Positions 8,326 to 17,124 of a stretch of 64,000 nucleotides of DNA are shown here, piece by piece. This DNA comes from an uncultured Alphaproteobacteria bacterium (GTDB lineage: Bacteria > Pseudomonadota > Alphaproteobacteria > RF32 > CAG-239). A model generated the notes under the pieces. It searched no databases, was not told where the DNA came from, and saw nothing but the letters and a program-made list of their open reading frames with translations. The DNA is taken from positions 9,846 through 73,845 of the forward strand of contig CAJUCZ010000007.1 of assembly GCA_910585375.1 (NCBI GenBank). Direction: 5' to 3'. The first letter of the stretch is position 1. Each line of letters opens with the position of its first letter. Made by a program: the position numbers and the translations under genes.

Positions 8326-8500
8326 TAACACAAGCCCGCAAACCGCAAAATGCAAATTTTTTTCAAAAAAAAAGCACTACAACAACATTAAGACCGCACA
8401 GCCTGACACCAGATTTTTTTGACTGCAAACCTCTTGACTTGCCGTATCTTTTGTTATATGTTCCCGCTCACTTAACAATTATTATTTAAATTATCAATTT

Positions 8501-8848
8501 ATGGAAAAATTTTTGAAAACCTGCTGGGAATCGTTTGAAGCTTTTTGCAGCTTTCTTTATCGGGTGTTTATCGACAGCGGAAAACTTGACAGTTTTTATG
8601 ACTGGGCGTGTGATCATGTGATTGTTACGGCCATTCTTCTGGTATTGATTGCCATTGCATTGTTTTGGTTTGCAAAATCGGCAAAGAACATCGGCATTAT
8701 TGCTTTTTCGGCCTTTGCGGCTTTTTGTGCGTTAAATTACTATTTTGAACCGCATGACGAAAGTTTTAATGTTTTTATTCTGGCTATTCTGGTGGCATCC
8801 GGTTTTGGCATTTTCTTCGGCGTTTACAGGTTAAAAAGAATGTTCTGA
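8501..8848 (+). CDS. orphan membrane protein, 115 aa
   Basis: Not recognised. The N-terminal 40 residues are aromatic-rich and soluble (SFEAFCSFLYRVF). Three hydrophobic helices follow at about 41-59, 64-82 and 89-108, and a basic end (YRLKRMF) suggests an inner-membrane protein with a cytoplasmic C-terminus. A TTGACT-type promoter precedes it and the leader (AATTATTATTTAAATTATC) has no Shine-Dalgarno sequence. It is divergent from locus A and convergent with the WG-repeat gene. Confidence 0.65.
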   Translation: MEKFLKTCWESFEAFCSFLYRVFIDSGKLDSFYDWACDHVIVTAILLVLIAIALFWFAKSAKNIGIIAFSAFAAFCALNYYFEPHDESFNVFILAILVASGFGIFFGVYRLKRMF

Positions 8849-8851
8849 CAC

Positions 8852-8888
8852 AAAAAGGCCTTATCCACACGGATAAAGCCTTTTTTTT
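8852..8888. terminator. bidirectional terminator
   Basis: AAAAAGGC-TTATCC stem with ACAC loop and an eight-T tail; it serves the 8501 gene and the convergent WG-repeat gene. Confidence 0.85.
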
Positions 8889-8889
8889 A

Positions 8890-10098
8890 TTACTGATAGT
8901 CAAATGCGTTTTTAAATTTTCCGCGGTTGAAAGCTTCGTCAAAGACAAGCGTATAGACCCCGTCTTTTTTGGTATAAGCCTCAACATCGACCTTACCGGA
9001 CAATTTTTCGTTATCCGTCCAGAATTCAGCCCCTTCAATGCCGGTATAAAAATTTTTGACCGGCCATTTTTTGTTTCCGCAAAGCAGATAAGTGCTGTCT
9101 TTGCTCACAACGGCAATAGTATCATAACTGGCGGCAACAGGCTTATGCCCTGCGTCAAAAACCGTGAATTCCGAGGCATCATCAACGTCTTCACACAATT
9201 CACGGCCGTTTTGGTCGTAAATTGTACCGCCGGACAGAAGATAAGCCCCATAAACGTATAAATGGCAGAAAGACATACCGACAATTGTTTCCCGACCTGT
9301 TTTCAGGTTTTTGATAATACATTTATCATTATCGCAAACTGCAAAGACTTCAGGATTCCAATTATTCAACGCCTGCCACCGTGCCGGCAGGAGCTCATCT
9401 CCGTCCAATGAATAAGCACCAAAACACGCGTGCTCATCTTCAACAATAAAGACGCCGTTATGGTAGTTGATGTCATCAAATGCTGCAGGAACAACCAGTT
9501 TTCCGTCTGAAAGTCTGGCAATACCAAGCCGGCGGTTTTTGAAGACCAACATATAGCCGGTGTTTTCAAAGCCAAAACCCAAACCATGCGCCGAAACGTT
9601 CACCCAGTTGCTGAGCTTTTCATATTCCGGAGGCAGGATGGTTTGCAAATCCGGCGACAATATGCCGTATTTACCCTTGGTTTTTATCCGGATAAAATTT
9701 GTGCCATTGTTTTCAAAGCCGATTTCCTCATAATCAGCCAGCAGGACGCTGCCATCTTCCGCGAACAAGCTTGTCCGACCGTTTTTGCTTGCAAAAAAAT
9801 ACAAAGACGATCCGCTTTTCCAGTTGCGCCAATCCAGCTTGTCATATTCCGCCGGAATGACTGCCTTTTGGACGTTCCCGTCTTTTTTGACAAGTCCGTA
9901 TCTGCCGTTTTGTTCAATCAGATACAACCCTTTGGCAGAAGAAACGACACTTGTGCTGCCTGAAACATTTTTGGTTTGAGGCGACAGACTTGAATCTGAA
10001 GACGGGGGACAATTTTCCGCTTTGTTCCGGCAGGCAAAAAGCAACAAAATAACAATGCCCGATAAGGCAAAACACAATTTTTTTAAACTCACATTCAT
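8890..10098 (-). CDS. WG-repeat lipoprotein
   Basis: 402 residues. The N-terminus is a lipoprotein-like signal (LLLFAC, Cys23). The body is made of repeats of the WG/KWG type: YGLVKKDGNVQKAVIPAEYDKL, YGILSPDLQTILPPEYEKL, LGIARLSDGKLVVPAAFDDI, FGAYSLDGDELLPARWQAL. Such repeats form beta-rich scaffolds of unknown ligand. Probably outer-membrane or periplasmic. The start at 10098 has no Shine-Dalgarno sequence and an A/T-rich leader; TTGAAC-N17-TTAAAT upstream is a plausible promoter. Confidence 0.8.
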   Translation of the reverse strand: MNVSLKKLCFALSGIVILLLFACRNKAENCPPSSDSSLSPQTKNVSGSTSVVSSAKGLYLIEQNGRYGLVKKDGNVQKAVIPAEYDKLDWRNWKSGSSLYFFASKNGRTSLFAEDGSVLLADYEEIGFENNGTNFIRIKTKGKYGILSPDLQTILPPEYEKLSNWVNVSAHGLGFGFENTGYMLVFKNRRLGIARLSDGKLVVPAAFDDINYHNGVFIVEDEHACFGAYSLDGDELLPARWQALNNWNPEVFAVCDNDKCIIKNLKTGRETIVGMSFCHLYVYGAYLLSGGTIYDQNGRELCEDVDDASEFTVFDAGHKPVAASYDTIAVVSKDSTYLLCGNKKWPVKNFYTGIEGAEFWTDNEKLSGKVDVEAYTKKDGVYTLVFDEAFNRGKFKNAFDYQ

Positions 10099-10267
10099 AA
10101 AACAGATTTTTTTAATTAATAAATATTTAAGTCTTAGTCTGTTTGCGGTTCAAAAACGTTTGACCTTTTTCGCAATAATAAAACAGAATAATACTTTTGG
10201 GACTGACGGTATAACATGCCATTTCACAAAATGCAAGAAAATTTCCGCCTTCCATTACAGACAACCA

Positions 10268-10294
10268 TTGACAAAAGTTTTTTTATATTATAAT
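10268..10294 (+). promoter_or_regulatory. sigma70-type promoter
   Basis: TTGACA (10268-10273), 15 bases, TATAAT (10289-10294), followed by the leader of the 10335 gene. The rest of 10099-10267 holds the divergent promoter of the WG-repeat gene. Confidence 0.65.
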
Positions 10295-10334
10295 TTCTGA
10301 CAGCTAACATTATTATTAATAACAAAATATATTT

Positions 10335-10982
10335 ATGAATCCTTATGTTATTATTTTCGTGATTATCATTGCCGTTTGGGCGGGAATAAAATGGAGAGTA
10401 GTATCTAAAAAAAACCTAGCGGCCCTGTTTTCCGGAAATGCTACGGAAGTAATCGACTCGTTGATTAAAATCATTGTCATTCCGGCCATTATTCTGGATC
10501 TTTGCTTATATGCAAATTGGGAGCAGCTTTTTACTTTGTCATTTATGAAAATGTTTTTACCATTCCTCATTTGTTTAGGAGTGTTAGAATTTTATTTTTT
10601 GCTCCGGATTTGGTTTCGGACAAAGCGGTTTTATCATCAATTATGGCATCTGAGATGCGGTCATTTTTCCGGAATGGCTTACGGCAGCTGGCGGTATTAT
10701 AATGCTTGGATACATCAAAAATATCCGCAGCTTGGGGAAAAATCCTTCAAAGATGAAGTTAAATATGCCCACTGGCCGAAAACCTGGAGAATAATCATCT
10801 TACTTACAGGAATAGGACATGGAATTCTGGCAAGAGCATCTTATTTGTATGCACCTGAATTATATGAATATTCTTTATGGGCATTAGGATGGTACATAAG
10901 TCTGCTCTGTTTAAGTTTAATATTCACACCATTGGGAAATCCGACCAGTGATTCTGCTGTAAAAAAAATACTGGAAAATTAA
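10335..10982 (+). CDS. orphan membrane protein, 215 aa
   Basis: Not recognised. Hydrophobic segments lie at about residues 3-18, 42-62, 70-92, 150-168 and 178-198. A polar central loop is rich in Trp, Tyr and His (YGSWRYYNAWIHQKYPQ). Predicted inner-membrane protein. No Shine-Dalgarno sequence; the leader reads AACATTATTATTAATAAC before the ATG. It is a single-gene unit bounded by its own promoter and a strong terminator. Confidence 0.7.
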   Translation: MNPYVIIFVIIIAVWAGIKWRVVSKKNLAALFSGNATEVIDSLIKIIVIPAIILDLCLYANWEQLFTLSFMKMFLPFLICLGVLEFYFLLRIWFRTKRFYHQLWHLRCGHFSGMAYGSWRYYNAWIHQKYPQLGEKSFKDEVKYAHWPKTWRIIILLTGIGHGILARASYLYAPELYEYSLWALGWYISLLCLSLIFTPLGNPTSDSAVKKILEN

Positions 10983-10989
10983 AAAATCG

Positions 10990-11024
10990 CCCCTTTGTCT
11001 CAAAAAGACAAAGGGGTTTTGTTT
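10990..11024 (+). terminator. intrinsic terminator
   Basis: CCCCTTTGTC (10990-10999) pairs with GACAAAGGGG (11007-11016), followed by a T-rich tail. Confidence 0.85.
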
Positions 11025-11044
11025 TATTGCCCGCAAAATAAAAT

Positions 11045-11073
11045 TTGACAAAAAAAGCATTTCAAATTATACT
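11045..11073 (+). promoter_or_regulatory. near-consensus sigma70 promoter
   Basis: TTGACA (11045-11050), 17 bases, TATACT (11068-11073). The transcript would start about 35 bases before the ATG at 11115. Confidence 0.75.
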
Positions 11074-11114
11074 GTTTTCAGTTCATTTATTATTAATCTT
11101 TAAAATTCAATCTT

Positions 11115-11654
11115 ATGAAACTTATTATTTTAGTGTCGTTTCTTTGGTGTTTATACGCTTCCGTTCTGGCTGTTCAGAAAAGCAAAACTGTTGGCATTCT
11201 GTCAAAAATAATGAAGGATATGTATGCTCCCGCATCTTTGGAACAGGCCCGGCAAAATGTTGAGCTATTACAAAAGCCTGATAACCGCTTAAACGGAAAA
11301 TCTCCGGCTGACGCCATAAACGATTTTATGGTTTCCAAAATTTTGAAACATTTAATGTGGTTCAATATGGCAATTGCCGCCTTCAGTACCGGAATGATTA
11401 TCATCACCGTTCATTTTCTTCCGATCGGCCTATACAGCTTTATGATTACGGGAGCCGTTATTTCCCTCTGTTGGAGCGGGCTTAACATTGCCGTTCTCTT
11501 CTGCGCCGACAGCAAATTAATGCAGCTTATCATCAACTACATTACCATTTGTGAAGAACCGCGGTTTTGGGATACGGACAATCCGGCAGAAGCCCGAGAA
11601 AAATTCAGACCAGAAGCCATATTCAAAATGGCAACGAAAATGTATCCGCTTTAA
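11115..11654 (+). CDS. orphan membrane protein, 179 aa
   Basis: Not recognised. A first hydrophobic helix (residues 2-18) is followed by a soluble helical region and two further membrane segments (about 82-102 and 107-128), then a soluble tail. It starts at ATG 11115 without a Shine-Dalgarno sequence; leader ATTTATTATTAATC. The upstream in-frame start at 11045 lies on the promoter and is rejected. Confidence 0.65.
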   Translation: MKLIILVSFLWCLYASVLAVQKSKTVGILSKIMKDMYAPASLEQARQNVELLQKPDNRLNGKSPADAINDFMVSKILKHLMWFNMAIAAFSTGMIIITVHFLPIGLYSFMITGAVISLCWSGLNIAVLFCADSKLMQLIINYITICEEPRFWDTDNPAEAREKFRPEAIFKMATKMYPL

Positions 11655-11661
11655 CTTTAAT

Positions 11662-11694
11662 CCCCTTTGTTTTCCGGCAAAGGGGGTTTTTTGT
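11662..11694. terminator. bidirectional terminator
   Basis: CCCCTTTG (11662-11669) pairs with CAAAGGGG (11678-11685), then T6. It separates the 11115 gene from the convergent anmK. Confidence 0.8.
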
Positions 11695-11695
11695 T

Positions 11696-12796
11696 TCAGG
11701 GTTCAAAAATCTCACCGCCGACCATCGGTTCCGGCACCCCGGTCGTTGCCGGAAAACTGATTGGCAGATTATACAGCCGGCGCACGGCCATAAAAGCAAA
11801 AGCCTGCGCTTCCAGTTCATCGGCATTCCACCCTAAATCATTGGCCGTCCGAACCTCGACATTTTCAAACCGTTGGCGGATAAAACGCACTAAAGTCGGG
11901 TTTCTGGCACCGCCGCCGCAGATAATTATCTGTCTGGGCATTTCCGGTAAATACATGGCGCAGGAATAAGCAACCGCCTCGGCCGTAAACGCCGTTGCCG
12001 TTGCTGCGCCGTCTTCCAGACTCAAGCCTTCCAGATGTTCCAGTTTGTCCCGAAAGATATTGCGGTCAATTGACTTGGGCGGATACTGAGCAAAATATTT
12101 ATGACGCATCAGCGCTGCCAGCACCTTGCCGTTAATATTTCCCAAAGCGGCCAGTTTGCCGTTATAATCCATGTGTTGTCCGGCGTGTTTTAAAACCCAG
12201 TCGTTTATCGGCGCATTGCCGGGGCCGGTATCAAAAGCCAACATCTCGCCGTTTGAGCCGATCCATGTAATATTGGACACGCCGCCGATATTCAGGACAC
12301 CGACCGGTTTTTCCATATTGGCGCAGAGGGCATTATGAAACACCGGCACCAAAGGAGCGCCCTCGCCGCCTGCGGCAACATCGGCATTGCGAAAACGGCA
12401 GACGACTTTTATTCCGGTCTGCTCTGCCAGCGCTGCACCGTTGCCAATCTGGTGAGTATAGCGGTTTTGGGGCTCGTGATGGATGGTATGTCCATGAAAA
12501 CCGATTACATCTATTTTTTCATCCGTATCGGCAATAAATTCTTTAACGGCAGCGGCATGGAAACGGGTCAGTTCCTCTTCCACCTGACGGATTTGAGCGG
12601 CATCATTTTCGTTATCAGGCTTTTTGCCGAGAACGGCACGGATATTTTCACGCATGACCTCGTCATAAGGAACTGTTCGGGACGGGCCGAAGTCATAAAC
12701 GTCAAAACCGTCGGTTGTTATGGCGGCAATATCCACGCCGTCCAGCGAGGTTCCGCTCATCAGTCCCAAAGCTCTTACTTTTTTTATCAAATCCAT
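11696..12796 (-). CDS. anmK: anhydro-N-acetylmuramic acid kinase
   Basis: Phosphorylates and opens 1,6-anhydro-MurNAc during cell-wall recycling, giving MurNAc-6-phosphate. The N-terminal LGLMSGTSLDGVD, the GFHGHTIHHEP segment, NIGGVSNITW, FDTGPGNAPIND and ICGGGARNPTLV are family signatures of the ASKHA-fold kinase. I place the start at 12796 (MDLIKKV) rather than 12826: the extra ten residues are not typical and the longer start has no ribosome site, while AAAGAG precedes the shorter one. It is divergent from tyrS. Confidence 0.93.
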   Translation of the reverse strand: MDLIKKVRALGLMSGTSLDGVDIAAITTDGFDVYDFGPSRTVPYDEVMRENIRAVLGKKPDNENDAAQIRQVEEELTRFHAAAVKEFIADTDEKIDVIGFHGHTIHHEPQNRYTHQIGNGAALAEQTGIKVVCRFRNADVAAGGEGAPLVPVFHNALCANMEKPVGVLNIGGVSNITWIGSNGEMLAFDTGPGNAPINDWVLKHAGQHMDYNGKLAALGNINGKVLAALMRHKYFAQYPPKSIDRNIFRDKLEHLEGLSLEDGAATATAFTAEAVAYSCAMYLPEMPRQIIICGGGARNPTLVRFIRQRFENVEVRTANDLGWNADELEAQAFAFMAVRRLYNLPISFPATTGVPEPMVGGEIFEP

Positions 12797-12887
12797 GTCA
12801 AAAATTCGCTCTTTTCTGTATTGCATTGTTTGAATATTATGTTACTATCCGTTAAGAATTGGTTATATTTTTATTTAGGAAAAGGAA

Positions 12888-14144
12888 ATGAGTAATTTTA
12901 AGTCACAGTTTTTTAACCTGATGGCCGAACGCGGTTTTTACAATCAATGCACTAATGAAAACGGCTTTGACTCTTATCTCTACGATTGCGAGAAATCAGG
13001 GAAGCCGGCTGTGGGTTATCTGGGCTCGGATCCGACCGGCGATAGTCTGCATGTGGGGCATATCGTTCCTTTGATGATGATGCGGTGGTTTCAGAAATGC
13101 GGGCATAAGCCGATTACACTGGTGGGCGGCGCAACCGCGCGAATCGGGGATCCGTCCGGCAAAGACAAGCTGCGGCCGTTTTTGGACGAAGAAACGCTGC
13201 AACACAATATTGAAGGCCTGAAAAAATCTTTCAGCAAATTTCTTAAGTTCGGCGACGGCGCCAACGATGCGCTGATGGTTGACAACTGGGACTGGTTCAA
13301 AGATATCAACTATCTTGAATTTCTGCGTGATATCGGCACTTGTTATTCCGTCAACCGCATGCTGACGATGGATAGCGTGAAATCGCGTCTGGAACGTGAA
13401 CAACCGATGTCTTTTCTGGAATTTAACTATATGCTGCTGCAAGGTTACGACTTCTGCGTTTTATACAACAAATACGGTTGCCGCGCGCAGATTGCGGGTT
13501 CCGACCAATGGGGAAACATCACATCGGGTACCGAACTCGGACGCCGCCGTTATGACGTGGAGCTTTTTGGTTTTACCAGCCCGATTATCACTGACTCTTC
13601 CGGCAAAAAAATGGGAAAATCCGAGGGCAACGCCGTTTGGATTAATGAAGAAAAGCTGCCGGCGTATAATTACTACCAGTATTTCCGCAATATCGGCGAT
13701 GCCGAAGTCGGCAAATGCCTGCGCATTTATACCGATTTGCCGATTGACGAAATCCGCCGGCTGGAGAGTCTTAAAGATCAGGAAATCAACGAGGCCAAAA
13801 AGATTCTGGCTTTTGAGGCAACCCGAATCTGCCGCGGCGAAGAAGAAGCAAGGCTGGCACAAGAAAGCGCCATCAAGACTTTTGAGCAGGGCGGCATGGG
13901 CGGCGAACTGCCCAGCATTGAAGTTGCCGATGTTAACGGCCTTGGCGTTTTGGATGCCTTTTTGCAGATTGGTTTTGTGGAGAGCAAAGGCGAAGCCCGC
14001 CGCTTGATGAAGCAAAACGGACTGAAAATCAATGACAAAGTCGTTACCGATGAGAATTATCATTTTTCGGCAACAGACTTGATTGACGGCAAAATCAAAC
14101 TTTCTCAGGGCAAGAAAAAACACGGCCTGATTAAGGTCGCATAA
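12888..14144 (+). CDS. tyrS: tyrosyl-tRNA synthetase
   Basis: Charges tRNA-Tyr. 418 residues, class I: HVGH at 55-58 and KKMGKSEGN near 239-247 are the HIGH and KMSKS equivalents. The C-terminal ~70 residues form the S4-like RNA-binding domain (KGEARRLMKQNGLKINDKVV). The start at 12888 has an AGGAAAAGG site, in contrast to the orphan genes nearby. It ends at a strong terminator. Confidence 0.97.
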   Translation: MSNFKSQFFNLMAERGFYNQCTNENGFDSYLYDCEKSGKPAVGYLGSDPTGDSLHVGHIVPLMMMRWFQKCGHKPITLVGGATARIGDPSGKDKLRPFLDEETLQHNIEGLKKSFSKFLKFGDGANDALMVDNWDWFKDINYLEFLRDIGTCYSVNRMLTMDSVKSRLEREQPMSFLEFNYMLLQGYDFCVLYNKYGCRAQIAGSDQWGNITSGTELGRRRYDVELFGFTSPIITDSSGKKMGKSEGNAVWINEEKLPAYNYYQYFRNIGDAEVGKCLRIYTDLPIDEIRRLESLKDQEINEAKKILAFEATRICRGEEEARLAQESAIKTFEQGGMGGELPSIEVADVNGLGVLDAFLQIGFVESKGEARRLMKQNGLKINDKVVTDENYHFSATDLIDGKIKLSQGKKKHGLIKVA

Positions 14145-14164
14145 ACTTTTATTTGCGCATGGAC

Positions 14165-14192
14165 AGAGGAATCTTCGGATTCCTCTTTTTTT
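14165..14192 (+). terminator. terminator of tyrS
   Basis: AGAGGAATC stem closed by a TTCG tetraloop, then T7. Confidence 0.9.
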
Positions 14193-14267
14193 ATGGAAAA
14201 AAGGCTTGCCTTTCTGAAAAGAATATGATATATGACAAAATTGTACGAATTAATTATTATATAAATT

Positions 14268-14783
14268 ATGAAAGCATTAAAATTAGAAGAATTTGATGAT
14301 TTCTACGGAAATATCTTAGCGAGTGTATCATTAATCCGAAAACAGGAATTTGAAGAAAACAAAACGCGGCTCATTCGGGAAACCAATGAACTGCCGAAGA
14401 ATTTTCAGCATCGAATTGCCTTTATGCGGCAATATGTCGAGGATTTTGACGTCCGGTTCTGGGCGTTAATTCTTAATTGCTGCAAGGCGGCTCTGAAAAT
14501 TTGCGAGGCTTATCCCAACGGAAATTTCAGAGATGTCACACCTGAAATTCTTGATAAGATTGTTCAGGGGTTTGGTCTGAATGTTGATGAAAAGGCTTTT
14601 GCTTTTTCTCTGGCGATTGCTCATTTCAACGACGAACAGCAAAAGCCGGATTTTGACAATCTGCTGGCCATGTGTTTGCCGGATCCGTGGCCGATTTCAC
14701 CGCTCGGGTCTTTTCAATACACAAGAGAAATCGTCATTTATAAAAGCTCAGATGAATATGCCCGCATTGAGGGATGTAAATAA
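14268..14783 (+). CDS. hypothetical protein, 171 aa
   Basis: Not recognised. A predicted soluble, mostly helical protein rich in aromatic and acidic residues (FDDFYGNIL, YVEDFDVRFWALILNCC). No signal peptide. The leader (AATTATTATATAAATT) lacks a Shine-Dalgarno sequence. The next gene starts 32 bases later on the same strand with no terminator between, so they form a probable two-gene unit. Confidence 0.6.
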   Translation: MKALKLEEFDDFYGNILASVSLIRKQEFEENKTRLIRETNELPKNFQHRIAFMRQYVEDFDVRFWALILNCCKAALKICEAYPNGNFRDVTPEILDKIVQGFGLNVDEKAFAFSLAIAHFNDEQQKPDFDNLLAMCLPDPWPISPLGSFQYTREIVIYKSSDEYARIEGCK

Positions 14784-14815
14784 AACAGATTTATTAACTT
14801 AAAAAATTTTTTATT

Positions 14816-15301
14816 ATGAGTACTTCTAAAAAATTAAGTCGTGAAAAAGAATTGGCTACGCTGCCGGAGTTGTTAAAAATCCGTATTCAGATTTTTCGTC
14901 TGGATAAGCGTTTTGAACCGCATGAAGGAACCGAGGTCAGAATGTGTATGGTTGCAAAAGCAATTCATACCGCTCATAAAGACGGATTGGACTGGCTGGA
15001 TGCTGCAAAAGTTGCTGCAGAAAACCAACCTTTTCCGGAAAGAATTGTTCTGTCTTCAGATAATCTTATGTTGGCTATTGACCTTGCAAAGGCTATGGCA
15101 GAAGATGAAGCGAAAGGAATTGAGCTTAATTCTCCCGAGGCCGGCGATCTGAAATTTTCCGATACATTAAACGTCCGCTGTTCGGCGTCTAATGAGCTCG
15201 GATTGGAAGGATATATGGCTCGTCCGCGTGCCGAATATATTCAGAAATTCCTTAAAGAAATTTCAATGACACCCCATGCTCATGCCTCTGACGAAGCCTA
15301 A
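14816..15301 (+). CDS. hypothetical protein, 161 aa
   Basis: Not recognised. Soluble, helical, with a mid-protein acidic stretch (AEDEAKGIELNSPEAGD). Start at 14816 (MSTSKKLSREKEL) after an A/T-only leader with no Shine-Dalgarno sequence. Second gene of the 14268 unit, ended by the terminator at 15345-15377. Confidence 0.6.
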   Translation: MSTSKKLSREKELATLPELLKIRIQIFRLDKRFEPHEGTEVRMCMVAKAIHTAHKDGLDWLDAAKVAAENQPFPERIVLSSDNLMLAIDLAKAMAEDEAKGIELNSPEAGDLKFSDTLNVRCSASNELGLEGYMARPRAEYIQKFLKEISMTPHAHASDEA

Positions 15302-15344
15302 GCAGCCAATCTTTTCACCAAAAATCTAAACCACCTAAACACAG

Positions 15345-15377
15345 CCCCGTACTTTTTTCAGAGTACGGGGTATTTTA
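15345..15377 (+). terminator. intrinsic terminator
   Basis: CCCCGTACT (15345-15353) pairs with AGTACGGGG (15362-15370), then a T-rich tail. Confidence 0.85.
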
Positions 15378-15661
15378 TTACATTCCTTAAAGTCACCGTT
15401 TATTGAAAAATGTCTATTTTTTTACCTGAACGGCAGCTGCGGCTAAAGGCAGCGATCAATTTGCGTGACGCTCTGAGTTTCGATGCTCCGGGGCGGATGT
15501 GACGAAGAGAGTGTTTTGAATGGAGCGGAACAAAAAGAGGAACAATAAAAAAACGCTCAAAGGTGACGGCAAAAAACAATAAAAAATTTTCCGGACTTGA
15601 TATTTGGGATTGAATGCCTTAAATTTATATAAGTTAACACAAATATAAAAGCAGGCAGAAG
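15378..15661. other. gene-free spacer before the Bat operon
   Basis: No credible gene. 15430-15500 is more G/C-rich and weakly resembles 44700-44770 (both contain GGCAG-TGCG and, later, TGCTCCGG...GGATGTG), perhaps a decayed repeat. A likely promoter for the operon, TTGATA-N17-TAAATT, lies near 15597-15625. Confidence 0.4.
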
Positions 15662-16114
15662 ATGGATAACAATTTACCGGAATTACGCGACATACATCTG
15701 CCGGACGGGGTTTCCGTCTGGCCGCCGGCTTATGGCTGGTATGTTATTCTTTTATCTGTTATCGGCATATTTCTTCTTTATGAGCTTTATCGTCTATGGC
15801 GGCGCAAAAGCAAAAAGCTTTATGCCCTGCGGCTATTGGCTCAGGCCAACAATTTTGAAGTTGTGGCTGCAGCCCGTCAGATGTCTGAAATTTTGCGGCG
15901 AATTTGCATTTTTAAGTATCCTGAGGCAGCAGCTTTGTTCGGCAAGCCGTGGATTGATTTTCTGAACAATCACACCAAAATGCCGATTTCAGGTAAAGCT
16001 GCGCTGTTGCTCAGTGACGCTCCCTATATCAGCGTAAAATCCACCCGTTTCAATGCGGAAGATTTGGAAGAACTGCGCCGGTTCTGTCAGAACTGGATCG
16101 GAGAGAATTTATGA
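15662..16114 (+). CDS. DUF4381-family membrane protein of the Bat operon
   Basis: 150 residues. It starts with ELRDIHLPDGVSVWPPAYGWYVI, the typical DUF4381 opening, then one membrane helix (about 21-42), a basic stretch and a cytoplasmic helical domain. It is the first gene of a tightly overlapping operon (4-base overlap with BatA). In other bacteria this family sits between the DUF58 protein and BatA in MoxR/Bat clusters; no moxR or DUF58 gene is present immediately upstream here. ATG 15662 has an AGGCAG site. Confidence 0.85.
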   Translation: MDNNLPELRDIHLPDGVSVWPPAYGWYVILLSVIGIFLLYELYRLWRRKSKKLYALRLLAQANNFEVVAAARQMSEILRRICIFKYPEAAALFGKPWIDFLNNHTKMPISGKAALLLSDAPYISVKSTRFNAEDLEELRRFCQNWIGENL

Positions 16115-17124
16115 TTCAATTCGCCTGTCCCGCTGCCTTTTTATTCTTGGTTCTGCCTTTTATTATCCGTGCCCTGCTCCCTGCCGTTAAAGGTTTGCAC
16201 GGCGATGCGCTGCGGGTGCCGTTTTTAAAAGATTTGCAAAAAATAAGCAAAGAATCCGGTGAGGCCGGTTTGGGTTTTGCCGCAAGCAGCGGATATAAGC
16301 CGGCTGTTTGGCTTTTATTTCTGACTTATGCTCTTTTGGTTACGGCAGCGGCACGGCCGCAATGGGCCGGCGAACCTTTCCGCCTCAAAAACGAGAGCCG
16401 CGACATTCTGCTGGTGATGGATATTTCCAATTCCATGCGCGAACCGGATTTTGCTCTTAACCGTAAGCGGATTGACCGTCTGACCGCCGTAAAAGCCACT
16501 GCACAGGAATTTTTGGAAAAGCGTGCCGATGACCGTATCGGCCTTATCTTATTCGGGACAAATGCCTATTTGCAGGCACCGCTGACTTTTGACAAGAAAT
16601 CCGTCAGTGATATTTTATGGCAGATGTCTGCCGGCATGGCCGGAGAATCCACCGCTATCGGCGATGCGCTCGGGCTGGCTCTGAAAACAATTAAAGACGC
16701 GCCGAACCCCGATAAAAAAATTGTTATACTGCTGACGGACGGCGAAAACAACGACGGCCGCCTCAGCTTGCCGCAAGCGGTCAAACTGGCACAGGACGAA
16801 GGCGTTAAGATTTATACAATCGGCGTCGGTTCCGACAATGCCTTTATGGGGTCTTTTATGGGAATACCGCTGATGGGCGGCGGCGGACAGCTTGACGAAG
16901 CCTCGCTGAAAGAAATTGCCCGTTTGACCGAGGGGCGGTATTTTCGCGCAAAAGATACGGCAGGGCTGCAAAAAATTTACGGAGAAATTGACAAACTGGA
17001 GCCTGATGACAATGAAGAACGCTATATTCGGGAAATCAGAGAACTGTTTTATGTTCCGCTGCTTGCCGCGCTGGCATCGGCGCTGATATTGGCTTTCAGC
17101 GGCAGAAGGAGGTATCATGGCTGA
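16111..17124 (+). CDS. batA: BatA-like von Willebrand A protein
   Basis: 337 residues. Two N-terminal membrane segments (about 1-20 and 65-83) precede a VWA domain with an intact metal site (MDISNSM, DxSxS, near 107-113), and a C-terminal helix (about 313-331) anchors the other end. Predicted periplasmic VWA domain of the Bat complex, implicated in aerotolerance or envelope stress in Bacteroides and Leptospira. It overlaps both neighbours. BatA itself ends in a Gly-Gly-rich loop region (MGIPLMGGGGQ) common in the family. Confidence 0.92.
   Translation: MIQFACPAAFLFLVLPFIIRALLPAVKGLHGDALRVPFLKDLQKISKESGEAGLGFAASSGYKPAVWLLFLTYALLVTAAARPQWAGEPFRLKNESRDILLVMDISNSMREPDFALNRKRIDRLTAVKATAQEFLEKRADDRIGLILFGTNAYLQAPLTFDKKSVSDILWQMSAGMAGESTAIGDALGLALKTIKDAPNPDKKIVILLTDGENNDGRLSLPQAVKLAQDEGVKIYTIGVGSDNAFMGSFMGIPLMGGGGQLDEASLKEIARLTEGRYFRAKDTAGLQKIYGEIDKLEPDDNEERYIREIRELFYVPLLAALASALILAFSGRRRYHG

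Larger units (their letters stand above)
6755..8345 (-). repeat. large inverted repeat, copy A
   Basis: The whole segment is repeated in the opposite orientation at 32308-33850. The ~120 bases of leader and promoter, most of the effector coding sequence and the 3' end of the partner gene with its terminator differ by only a few bases. The effector linker and the effector C-terminus plus partner 5' part are strongly diverged. Confidence 0.85.

Noticed and set aside
15378..15661. A small gene upstream of the Bat operon
   Set aside because: All frames are short and interrupted, with no ribosome site.
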